From the NCBI RefSeq assembly GCF_017086465.1, contig NZ_CP070961.1:3596001-3660000 (forward strand): a DNA stretch of 64,000 bases, read 5' to 3'. Below, one piece after another: positions 41,973 through 49,417 of the stretch; the first letter of the stretch is position 1; each line of letters starts with the position of its first letter. The position numbers and the translations under genes were made by a program. A model generated the notes under the pieces. It did no database searches, was not told the DNA's origin, and saw only the letters and a list, made by a program, of their open reading frames with translations. Source of the stretch: Nocardioides sp. zg-1228. GTDB taxonomy: Bacteria > Actinomycetota > Actinomycetes > Propionibacteriales > Nocardioidaceae.

Positions 41973-42746
41973 GTGGCCACGGGCCGGCTGACCGACCCGC
42001 CGGGCGTGGTCTTCGATCTCGACGGCACCCTCATCGACTCCGAGCCCTCGTGGGCGCGCGGGTTCTCACTCGGCCTCGCGCAGGTGCTCGAGGCGCACGG
42101 CCACGGCACCCACGACCTCCGCCCGGAGGACATGGCACGGTTCCAGGGCGGCCGGGTGCCCGACACCGTCGCCGCGACCCTGGCCGACCTCGGACTCGAT
42201 GCGGCGCTCGACGCCGGCGAGACCCGTCAGGTCGTCCAGGCGGTGATCGACTGGGTCTGCGCCGACGTCGCCGCCGCCCCCGTCCCGATCCCGGAGGCCG
42301 TCGAGCTGGCCCACGCGCTGCATCGGCGCGGCATTCGGCTCGCCGTGGCGTCGTCGTCGGCGCTGCCGTTCATCGACGCGGCGCTCGAGGTGCTCGGGCT
42401 GCGCGAGGCGATCCCGGTCCGCACCTCGGCCATCGACCTCCCCCGGGGCAAGCCCGACCCCCTCGTCTACGTCCTCACGCTGCACGAGATGGGGCTGCCG
42501 GCCTCACGGGTGGTCGCCATCGAGGACTCACCGGTGGGCGTGGAGTCGGCGGTCCGCGCCGGCCTGCGGTGCGTGTGGTTCATGCCGGGAGCACCGGACG
42601 CCGAGCGCGCCGACCGGGTGCGTGCCCTGAAGGCCGCGGACACGGGGTCAGGGACGCTCGCCGCGCAGGTCGACGCCCTCGTCGCCCCGGTGCCGCACCT
42701 GCGCGCCGACGACGTGCTGCGGATGATCGGGGCCGACGCCCGCTGA
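41973..42746 (+). CDS. HAD family phosphatase (beta-phosphoglucomutase-like)
   Basis: 257 residues. HAD motifs: GVVFDLDGTLIDSE (nucleophile Asp), the Ser of AVASSSALPF, KPDPLVYVL (Lys) and VVAIEDSPVGVESAVRAGL (acidic pair). A helical cap lies between motifs I and II. Likely a sugar phosphatase of the 2-deoxyglucose-6-phosphatase type. The GTG at 41973, 10 bp after the DUF3151 stop, is chosen over an ATG inside that gene; GAGGG is 7 nt upstream. Confidence 0.88.
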   Translation: MATGRLTDPPGVVFDLDGTLIDSEPSWARGFSLGLAQVLEAHGHGTHDLRPEDMARFQGGRVPDTVAATLADLGLDAALDAGETRQVVQAVIDWVCADVAAAPVPIPEAVELAHALHRRGIRLAVASSSALPFIDAALEVLGLREAIPVRTSAIDLPRGKPDPLVYVLTLHEMGLPASRVVAIEDSPVGVESAVRAGLRCVWFMPGAPDAERADRVRALKAADTGSGTLAAQVDALVAPVPHLRADDVLRMIGADAR

Positions 42747-42770
42747 GCCGGGCGGACCCCACTCAGTGCC

Positions 42771-43805
42771 TCAGCGGCCGAGCGCCGTGCCGGCGGAGCG
42801 CAGGTTCTCGCAGGCCTCGACGACGCGCGCGGCCATCCCGGCCTCGGCGGCCTTGCCCCAGGCGCGGGGGTCGTAGGCCTTCTTGTTGCCGACCTCGCCG
42901 TCGACCTTGAGCACGCCGTCGTAGTTGCTGAACATGTGCCCCGCCACCGGGCGGGTGAAGGCGTACTGGGTGTCGGTGTCGACGTTCATCTTCACCACGC
43001 CGAAGTCGACGGCGTCGCTGATCTCCTGCGCGGTCGAGCCCGAGCCGCCGTGGAAGACCAGGTCGAACGGGCGGGCGTCGGCGCCGAGGCCGAGCTCGGA
43101 CGCGGCGGCCTCCTGGGCGGACTTGAGGATCTCCGGGCGCAGCTTGACGTTGCCCGGCTTGTAGACGCCGTGCACGTTGCCGAACGTCAGCGCCGTCAGG
43201 TAGCGGCCCCGCTCGCCGGAGCCGAGGGCCTTGATCGTGGCGATGGCGTCCTCGGGCGTGGTGTAGAGCTGGTCGTTGATCTCGTTGGCGACACCGTCCT
43301 CCTCGCCGCCGACGACGCCGACCTCGATCTCGAGGATGATGTGGGCCGCCGCGCACTTGGCGAGGAGCTCCTCGGCGATCCGGAGGTTGTCCTCCAGCGG
43401 CACCGCGGAGCCGTCCCACATGTGCGACTGGAACAGCGGCGCCTCGCCGCGGGCGACGCGCTCGGCGGAGATGTCGAGCAGCGGGCGGACGAAGCCGTCG
43501 AGCTTGCCCTCGGGGCAGTGGTCGGTGTGCAGCGCGATGTTGACCGGGTAGTTCTTCGCGACCTCGGCGGCGTAGGCCGCGAACGCCACCGAGCCGGTGA
43601 CCATGTCCTTGACCGACGGGCCGGAGAGGTACTCCGCGCCGCCGGTCGAGACCTGGATGATGCCGTCGGAGCCGGCGTCGGCGAAGCCCTTGAGTGCGGC
43701 GTTGAGCGTCTGCGAGGACGAGACGTTGATGGCCGGGTAGGCGAAGGACCTCTCCTTCGCGGCATCCAGCATCTGGGCGTACACCTCGGGCGTGGCGATG
43801 GGCAT
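42771..43805 (-). CDS. fba: class II fructose-bisphosphate aldolase
   Basis: 344 residues, zinc-dependent, glycolysis and gluconeogenesis. Metal ligands in ALHTDHCPEGK near residue 93, EIEVGVVGGEEDG near 165, NVHGVYKPGN near 210 and VFHGGSGS near 250. ATG with AGGAG 8 nt upstream. Confidence 0.96.
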   Translation of the reverse strand: MPIATPEVYAQMLDAAKERSFAYPAINVSSSQTLNAALKGFADAGSDGIIQVSTGGAEYLSGPSVKDMVTGSVAFAAYAAEVAKNYPVNIALHTDHCPEGKLDGFVRPLLDISAERVARGEAPLFQSHMWDGSAVPLEDNLRIAEELLAKCAAAHIILEIEVGVVGGEEDGVANEINDQLYTTPEDAIATIKALGSGERGRYLTALTFGNVHGVYKPGNVKLRPEILKSAQEAAASELGLGADARPFDLVFHGGSGSTAQEISDAVDFGVVKMNVDTDTQYAFTRPVAGHMFSNYDGVLKVDGEVGNKKAYDPRAWGKAAEAGMAARVVEACENLRSAGTALGR

Positions 43806-43844
43806 CTGGAGATCTCCTCTGAAGCGGTCAGGCAGGCCTCTCCA

Positions 43845-43850
43845 ACCCTA
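43845..43850 (-). promoter_or_regulatory. -10 box, fba
   Basis: TAGGGT on the minus strand, 39 nt before the ATG, so fba has a true leader with a ribosome binding site. Confidence 0.45.
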
Positions 43851-44005
43851 GTGGCTACCCGCGAGTCCGATCCGGGCCGACCGGTCGTCTCACCTCGTGA
43901 CGACCGGCCCGGGCCGATCGGCTCCACCCCCACGGGGACTGGTCGGCGGCCGGGGCCCCGACCTAGGTTTGACGCCGGACCGGCTCGCCAGACCTTGGGA
44001 GGGGA

Positions 44006-44040
44006 CGGGTCCGGGGTGTCGTGGGGACATCCCGGGCCCG
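44006..44040 (-). terminator. strong hairpin after the RNA methyltransferase gene
   Basis: 15-nt arms (44006-44020 and 44026-44040) pair with two G-U contacts around a 5-nt loop, 38 bp past the stop codon. A second stem CCGGTCGTC/GACGACCGG is at 43881-43907. Neither has a U tract. Confidence 0.5.
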
Positions 44041-44077
44041 GGTCCGCCCCACCGCGCCCGACCCGGCGGCAGGCGGG

Positions 44078-44779
44078 TCACCCGCGCCAGGCGTCGTCGC
44101 CGGCGAGGTCGGCGTACTCCCGCACCCAGCTGTGCATCGCGATGGCGGCGGCCGCGCTGGCGTTGATCGAGCGGGTCGAGCCGAACTGGGCGATGGAGAA
44201 GGTGCCGTCGCACACCTCGCGCGCCGCCTCGGACAGCCCTGGCCCCTCCTGGCCGAACAGGAAGCACACCCGTCGGGGCAGCTCCATCGTCTCGAGGTGG
44301 AGCGAGCCCGGCAGGTTGTCGATGCCCAGCAGCCGCACCGGTCCGCCGCGCTCGGCGGGGAGGGAGTGCAGGTAGGCCGCGAGGCTCTCCGCGTCGGGGT
44401 GGTGCCGCACGTGCTGGTAGCGGTCGGTCACCATCGCACCGCGCCGGTTCCAGCGACGGTTGCCGACGATGTGGACCTCGGCGGCGAGGAACGCGTTGGC
44501 GGTGCGCACGATCGTGCCGATGTTGAAGTCGTGCTGCCAGTTCTCGATGGCGACGTGGAAGTCATGCCGCCGGGTGTCGAGGTCGGCGACGATCGCCTCG
44601 AGGGTCCAGTAGCGGTAGCGGTCGACCACGTTGCGGCGATCGCCGTCGCGGAGCAGGTCGGGGTCCCACTGCTCCCCCTCGGGCCACGGCCCCTCCCACG
44701 GACCCACCCCGACCTCGGGCGGACCGTGCGGCATCGGGTCGTACGGCGCCCGCTCGTGCGCCCGGTCCTCGTCCTGCAT
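44078..44779 (-). CDS. SpoU/TrmH family RNA 2'-O-methyltransferase
   Basis: 233 residues. SPOUT motifs: FNIGTIVRTANAFLAAEVHI (motif 1, about 85-104), CFLFGQEGPGLS (motif 2) and SINASAAAAIAMHSWV (motif 3, knot). Methylates tRNA or rRNA; target not assignable. ATG is 6 nt after TAGGGT. Confidence 0.9.
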   Translation of the reverse strand: MQDEDRAHERAPYDPMPHGPPEVGVGPWEGPWPEGEQWDPDLLRDGDRRNVVDRYRYWTLEAIVADLDTRRHDFHVAIENWQHDFNIGTIVRTANAFLAAEVHIVGNRRWNRRGAMVTDRYQHVRHHPDAESLAAYLHSLPAERGGPVRLLGIDNLPGSLHLETMELPRRVCFLFGQEGPGLSEAAREVCDGTFSIAQFGSTRSINASAAAAIAMHSWVREYADLAGDDAWRG

Positions 44780-44785
44780 GGCAGC

Positions 44786-44791
44786 ACCCTA
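44786..44791 (-). promoter_or_regulatory. -10 box of leaderless promoter, RNA methyltransferase
   Basis: TAGGGT on the minus strand, 6 nt before ATG; divergent from the DedA gene's box 40 bp away. Confidence 0.6.
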
Positions 44792-44830
44792 GGCAGCGAC
44801 GCCGAAGCCGGAGGCCGCGGACCCCGTGGC

Positions 44831-44836
44831 TAGGGT
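44831..44836 (+). promoter_or_regulatory. -10 box of near-leaderless promoter, DedA gene
   Basis: TAGGGT, 7 nt before the GTG at 44844. Confidence 0.5.
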
Positions 44837-44843
44837 GACGCGG

Positions 44844-45626
44844 GTGAGCGCGTTGTGGGACCTGCAGTCCATCCTGTCCTCGGGGTCGTCCTGGGACCTG
44901 TCCGCGGGCGTCCAGCCGATGCTGCTCGGCATCGACTGGATGGACCCCAACTGGCTGCTCGAGCGCTTCGGCACCGCGCTGTTCTGGATCAGCCTGCTGA
45001 TCGTCTTCGTCGAGTGCGGGCTGTTCTTCCCGATCCTGCCCGGCGACACGCTCCTGTTCGCCCTCGGCCTCTTCATCGCCACCGGCCAGCTCGACCTGTT
45101 CCCGGGTGGTACGGGCGTCGAGCTGCTCATCGCCGTGCTCGCCCTGACCCTCGCGGCCTTCCTGGGCAATGTGGTGGGCTACGAGATCGGCCGCGCCATC
45201 GGTCCCCCGCTCTACGAGCGCGACGGCCGGATCATCAAGCGCAAGTACTTCGACCAGACGACCGCGTTCTTCGACCGCCACGGCAACAAGGCCCTGGTCA
45301 TCGGCCGCTTCGTGCCCTTCGTGCGCACCTACATCACCGTCGTGGCCGGCGTGACGCGGATGGACCGGGGCCGCTTCTTCGTGTGGAGCCTCGTCGGCGC
45401 TGTCCTGTGGGTCGTGTCGATCTGCCTGCTCGGGTTCTTCCTCGGCGACGCGTTCCCGGCGCTCGGCGAGAGCATCGACAAGCTGATCATCGCGATCCTG
45501 GCGTTCTCGCTGGTCCCGGTCGCCTACGAATGGTGGCGCCACAAGCGCACCAACGCCCCCGGTGCCGAGATCGGCCCGCAGGACGGCGGGCCCGACCGCG
45601 ACATCACCGGCCGCGACCTCGACTGA
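44844..45626 (+). CDS. DedA family membrane protein
   Basis: 260 residues with four to five hydrophobic segments. DedA signature: VECGLFFPILPGDTLLFALG near residue 60 and IGRFVPFVRTYITVVAGVTR with the conserved Arg pair. DedA proteins act in lipid flipping and envelope proton balance. The C-terminus is short and acidic. GTG start set by the box above. Confidence 0.9.
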   Translation: MSALWDLQSILSSGSSWDLSAGVQPMLLGIDWMDPNWLLERFGTALFWISLLIVFVECGLFFPILPGDTLLFALGLFIATGQLDLFPGGTGVELLIAVLALTLAAFLGNVVGYEIGRAIGPPLYERDGRIIKRKYFDQTTAFFDRHGNKALVIGRFVPFVRTYITVVAGVTRMDRGRFFVWSLVGAVLWVVSICLLGFFLGDAFPALGESIDKLIIAILAFSLVPVAYEWWRHKRTNAPGAEIGPQDGGPDRDITGRDLD

Positions 45627-45657
45627 CCACCCTCCCGGCGGGGACGGTCGGACGGCG

Positions 45658-46200
45658 TCAGCCACGGGCCGCGTCGAGGTCGGCGCGGGTCAGCACCGAC
45701 CGGACCTCGAGCCCGACGTCGGCCAGGGGGTTCTCCCCCGCAGGCGAGCGGTCGATCGCGCAGACGACGACCTCCACGACCGCGCCGAGCTCGCGCAGCG
45801 CGTGGGTGGCGTCGCGGACCGCGCCTCCGGTCGTGATCACGTCCTCGATGATCGTCACCCGGCGACCGGCGACGTCCGGGCCCTCGGCGAGCTTGGCCGT
45901 GCCGTACTCCTTGGCCTGCTTGCGCACGAACAGCGCCGGCAGGCCGGTCCTGGCCGACACCATCGTGGCGATGGGGATGCCGCCGAGCTCGAGGCCGCCG
46001 AGGAGCTCGGTGCCCTCCGGCAGCAGGTCGGCGACCCGCGCGGCCACCCGCTCGAGGAGGGCCGGCTGCGCCTCGAAGAGGTACTTGTCGAAGTAGGTGT
46101 CGGCCACCTGCCCCGAGCGGAGGGTGAACTGCCCGGTGAGGCGGCAGGCCGCGTCGATGTCGGCGGCGAGGGCGGCGTCGGGGGTCGCGTCCGGGTTCAT
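45658..46200 (-). CDS. pyrE: orotate phosphoribosyltransferase
   Basis: 180 residues. PRPP motif VTIIEDVITTGGAVRDAT near 118, flexible loop VRKQAKEYGTAK, and N-terminal FTLRSGQVADTYFDKYLFEA. Makes OMP in pyrimidine synthesis. The ATG at 46198-46200 (MNPD) is preferred; GAGGAT ends 7 nt upstream. An ATG 9 bp upstream is the alternative. Confidence 0.95.
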   Translation of the reverse strand: MNPDATPDAALAADIDAACRLTGQFTLRSGQVADTYFDKYLFEAQPALLERVAARVADLLPEGTELLGGLELGGIPIATMVSARTGLPALFVRKQAKEYGTAKLAEGPDVAGRRVTIIEDVITTGGAVRDATHALRELGAVVEVVVCAIDRSPAGENPLADVGLEVRSVLTRADLDAARG

Positions 46201-46236
46201 GGGTCGCATCCTCGCAAAGGGTCGTCGTCGTCCGAG

Positions 46237-46272
46237 CGCAGGCTCCCCCCCGGGGGTCGGGGGGAGCCTGCG
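46237..46272 (-). terminator. strong terminator stem after the Ig-like gene
   Basis: Perfect 14-bp stem, arms CGCAGGCTCCCCCC (46237-46250) and its complement (46259-46272), 8-nt loop, 18 bp past the stop codon at 46291. No U tract. Confidence 0.65.
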
Positions 46273-46290
46273 GGTCTGGGTGTCCCGTGG

Positions 46291-47436
46291 TCACCGGCGG
46301 ACGCGGAACACCTTCCGCACCGGCGTGGGGTCGGTGACACCGGCCACCGTGGCCCGGACCAGGAGCACGTGCTTGGTCCCGCGCGCCGACGCCTTGAGCT
46401 TGCCCGTGCGCACCCGGTGGGTCTTCTTGCACGACGTCCAGGCGCCCTTGTCGAGCTTGCAGGAGAACCGGGCACCGGCGTGGGGCGAGGACAGCTTGAA
46501 CGTCGCGACGGCCCCGCGGCGGACCGTGCGTGCGCCCCTCACCTTCCCCGTCGTCGGGGCCACCTGCCAGGTCTGCGTGCCGGGGGTCGCATCGGCGTTG
46601 CCGTGGCGGTCGTGGGCGCGCACCTGCCACGTGTAGGTGCCGGGCGTGAGCCCGGCGTACTTCGTCGGAGAGGTGCAGGCGCGCCAGTCGTGGGCCTGGG
46701 AGGGACCGGTCAGCGCGCACTGGCTCAAGCCCTCTGGGCTGCCGAAGCCGAAGGAGGCGTCCGAGCCGTCGATCGTGCCGGCCGAGAACGACGTCTCGGG
46801 CGGCGTCGCGTCCAGCAGCCAGGTGTGCTGGGCTCCCCTGCGGTCGTACTCGCCGTGCAGGTCGATGGCACGCACCGTGAACTCGTACTGGGCGTCGGCG
46901 AGGCCCGAGTAGACGACGGGCGAGCTGCACGGCTCGTAGTAGTCGGAGCCCCGGTTGTTGGTCCGGAGACGGCACTCGAAGGTGCCGGGCTCGGAGGAGG
47001 CGAAGGTGAAGACGGCGTCGCGAGAGGTCGTCCGCGCGGTGGTGGCCAGCGTGGTCACGGGGTGGACGTCGTCGACGCCGATGTTGAACTGGCGTGAGGC
47101 CGGGGTGGGGTCGACACCCCCCGCGCCCACGGCCCGGACGCGGAACAGGTAGTCACCCACGGCGAGGTCGGCGTACTGGATGCTCCGGGGATAGGTGCAC
47201 GCCGTCCACGAGGCCGGCTCGGTCGGTGCGGTCAGGCTGCACTCGAAGGTCGCCGCAGGGTCGGAGGAGTGGAAGGTGAAGTCCGCCAGGTGGGCCGTGT
47301 GGGACCACGTGTAGGTCACGAGCGTGGTCTCGGGCGCGGCGGCGGCGCTCGCCGGGGGCGCGGCGAGCACGCTGCCGGCGAGCGCGGCCGACGCGGTCAT
47401 GGCCAGCACGGCCTTCACGGTGCTGCGGACGGTCAT
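46291..47436 (-). CDS. secreted protein with Ig-like repeats
   Basis: 381 residues. Signal peptide VKAVLAMTASAALAGSVLAA ending at ASAAAA. Then three clear repeats of about 85-90 residues, each with F-x-C-x-L, a W or Y before xxC near the middle, a P-x-x-Y-x-x-L turn, G-x-Y-x-F/W-x-V-R-A-x-D/G and a closing TPA/TPG, plus a basic C-terminal Ig-like part ending FRVRR. The paired cysteines suggest one disulfide per repeat. Function unknown; extracellular adhesion or scaffold is plausible. AGGAGGA lies 5 nt before the ATG. Confidence 0.85.
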   Translation of the reverse strand: MTVRSTVKAVLAMTASAALAGSVLAAPPASAAAAPETTLVTYTWSHTAHLADFTFHSSDPAATFECSLTAPTEPASWTACTYPRSIQYADLAVGDYLFRVRAVGAGGVDPTPASRQFNIGVDDVHPVTTLATTARTTSRDAVFTFASSEPGTFECRLRTNNRGSDYYEPCSSPVVYSGLADAQYEFTVRAIDLHGEYDRRGAQHTWLLDATPPETSFSAGTIDGSDASFGFGSPEGLSQCALTGPSQAHDWRACTSPTKYAGLTPGTYTWQVRAHDRHGNADATPGTQTWQVAPTTGKVRGARTVRRGAVATFKLSSPHAGARFSCKLDKGAWTSCKKTHRVRTGKLKASARGTKHVLLVRATVAGVTDPTPVRKVFRVRR

Positions 47437-47516
47437 GGGTCCTCCTGCTGTCGTGGATGGAACGGGTGGGGTGGCGCCGCGACGGGGCGGTGCGGTCGTG
47501 CTGTCGTGCGCGGCGG

Positions 47517-48836
47517 TCACCGCACTCGCCTCGCGGACGACTTCGCGGAGGCCGCCTCGAGGCCGGGGCCCCTGACGGTCACCTTGATCGCGATCCGGGT
47601 CCCCCGGTCGCGTCGCACCACCCGGTAGGTCTTCTTCGTGGCTCCCTTGATCACCCGGCCGTTGCGGAGCCAGGTGTAGCGGACCTTCGCGGGCTTGGGC
47701 GACCAGGTGCCGGCAGTGGCCGTGAGCCTCCTGCCCACCCGGGCCTTGCCCTGGAGCACGGGCTTGGCCTTCAGCCGGAACGATCCCGTTGCGCCCTCCG
47801 AGGGCGGCGGTGGGGGCGGCTGGGTCGGGGGCGGGGTCGTGGTGGGCAGCGGCGGCGGGTCGATCGCGGCCGGCGACCACGACGGCTCCGAGCCGGGACC
47901 GATCAGGCTCATGCCGCTCGCCTCGCACGTGGGCGCGGGGGTCACCACCCAGATCCCCTCGGTGGCGCCGACGGCGAACGCGGCACCGTCGGGGGACCAG
48001 CTCGGGTCGTGGAGCTGGGCGTCGGTGGGGCTCGCGCCGGGCGCGCCCGAGCAGCGGGGCGTCGGGTCCGGGAGCGTGGCGATGGCGCCGGTGCGCGGGT
48101 CGCCGGTGACGGCGTACCAGATCATCTCGGTGTCGGGACCGTAGCTGCGGATGGCCGCCAGGCGCGCGCCGTCGCGGCTGAGCGCGGCGTCGCCGAGGTC
48201 GGTGCTCGACGAGAAGATGTCACCGTCGTCGAACCAGTGCTGGCTGCCGCCGGCCTGGTCCTGCAGCTTGACCTGGGACCCGTAGCCGCCATGGACCATG
48301 AGTCGGCTGTTGCTGACCCACGACGGCTCCCGCTCGTACGACGTCATCTCCGGGCCGGTGAGCCCGGTGGCGGCCGTCACCCCGGTCACCGTGCGGGCTC
48401 CGCAGGAGACCCCGATCGGGCAGGTGTAGCTGGCCATCGTGTAGGCGATCCTGGTGCCGTCGGGGGAGATCGCGACGTCGACCGGCGGCCCGTCGACGGG
48501 CGCGCCCACCGAGTTGAGCATGGCGGGCGGGTCGATGCGGTTGAGGACCACGCCGTTCTGCTGCAGGCGCAGGATCTCGGTGCCCTTCCCTGCGGCGAGG
48601 ACGCCCGCGTCGGACATGGTCGGCGACACGTAGGGGTGGTCGGCGGTGCCGTCGCGGGTCACCTGGTGCAGGCCGGTGCCGTCGGCGCGGACGAGCCAGA
48701 TGTTGGCGTCGCGCACGAAGGCGATGGTGCCGCCCGGGACCGCGGCGTGCGCGGCCGTCAGCGACGTCAGCGGCAGGGTGAGCGTCCCCGCCGCGAGGAT
48801 CAGTGGGGCGGCCGCGGCCGCCAGTCGGATGCGCAT
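47517..48836 (-). CDS. secreted TolB-like propeller protein with C-terminal Ig-like domain
   Basis: 439 residues. Signal peptide (LAAAAAPLILAAGTLTLPLT, cleavage near AHA-AVPGG). WD40/TolB-like blades follow: GTIAFVRDANIWLVRADGTG, then VAISPDGTRIAYTMA and DPSWSPDGAAFAVGA. A proline linker (PPPTQPPPPPPSEG) leads to a domain like bacterial Ig-fold modules (RRLTATAGTWSPKPAKVRYT) and a basic end. Likely binds a ligand outside the cell. AGGAG is near the ATG. Probably cotranscribed with the Ig-repeat gene 80 bp downstream. Confidence 0.82.
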   Translation of the reverse strand: MRIRLAAAAAPLILAAGTLTLPLTSLTAAHAAVPGGTIAFVRDANIWLVRADGTGLHQVTRDGTADHPYVSPTMSDAGVLAAGKGTEILRLQQNGVVLNRIDPPAMLNSVGAPVDGPPVDVAISPDGTRIAYTMASYTCPIGVSCGARTVTGVTAATGLTGPEMTSYEREPSWVSNSRLMVHGGYGSQVKLQDQAGGSQHWFDDGDIFSSSTDLGDAALSRDGARLAAIRSYGPDTEMIWYAVTGDPRTGAIATLPDPTPRCSGAPGASPTDAQLHDPSWSPDGAAFAVGATEGIWVVTPAPTCEASGMSLIGPGSEPSWSPAAIDPPPLPTTTPPPTQPPPPPPSEGATGSFRLKAKPVLQGKARVGRRLTATAGTWSPKPAKVRYTWLRNGRVIKGATKKTYRVVRRDRGTRIAIKVTVRGPGLEAASAKSSARRVR

Positions 48837-48934
48837 GTGTCTCCTCGGGTCTGGTCGACCCATCCCACCTGCGCGGCCGCGGACGCACATCCGCCCACGG
48901 GCGCGATCACCTCGTCCGCGAGGATGAGCGTCGT

Positions 48935-49417
48935 TCAGCCCGGACGCGGCAGACGCGCGAGGCGACGCTGCCAGGCGGCGATCGCGGCGGGCGTCGATCC
49001 GGCACCGAGCACCGCGCGGGCACCGGCCAGCCGCCGGTCGGCCGACCGGCGGGACAGGTGGAGCCGCGCGGCGGCCGCGCCCAGCGACTCGCCCCCGGCG
49101 AGCAGGGCGAGCAGCGCGTGCTGCTCCTGGGTGAGCACGGCGCCGGGCGCGACCCGGTGGTCGAGGTGCCCCAGGCGACGCAGGTCGTCGCACAGCCGGT
49201 CGACGACGGGCCGGTCGGCGGTCGCCTCGACCAGCAGGCCCTGGCCCGCCACCGCGCTGAGCACGGCGTCGACGGCGGCGGCCTCGTCGTCGACCGTCAG
49301 CTCGAGCACGTCGCCCGCGCGCGGCTCGGTGGTGACCGACCAGCCCAGCGCCGCGAGCTCGCCGCGTGCGTCCTCGACCGCGTCCGGACCGGCCTCGACG
49401 ACGACCAGCGGCTTCAC
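48935..49417 (-). CDS. small LuxR-type HTH regulator
   Basis: 160 residues. N-terminal alpha/beta part (LVVVEAGPDAVEDARGELAA) without a clear receiver aspartate, and a C-terminal HTH (LTQEQHALLALLAGGESLGA then LHLSRRSADRRL). The GTG at 49415-49417 overlaps the stop of the large LuxR gene by 4 bp, so the two are coupled and may act together. Confidence 0.75.
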   Translation of the reverse strand: MKPLVVVEAGPDAVEDARGELAALGWSVTTEPRAGDVLELTVDDEAAAVDAVLSAVAGQGLLVEATADRPVVDRLCDDLRRLGHLDHRVAPGAVLTQEQHALLALLAGGESLGAAAARLHLSRRSADRRLAGARAVLGAGSTPAAIAAWQRRLARLPRPG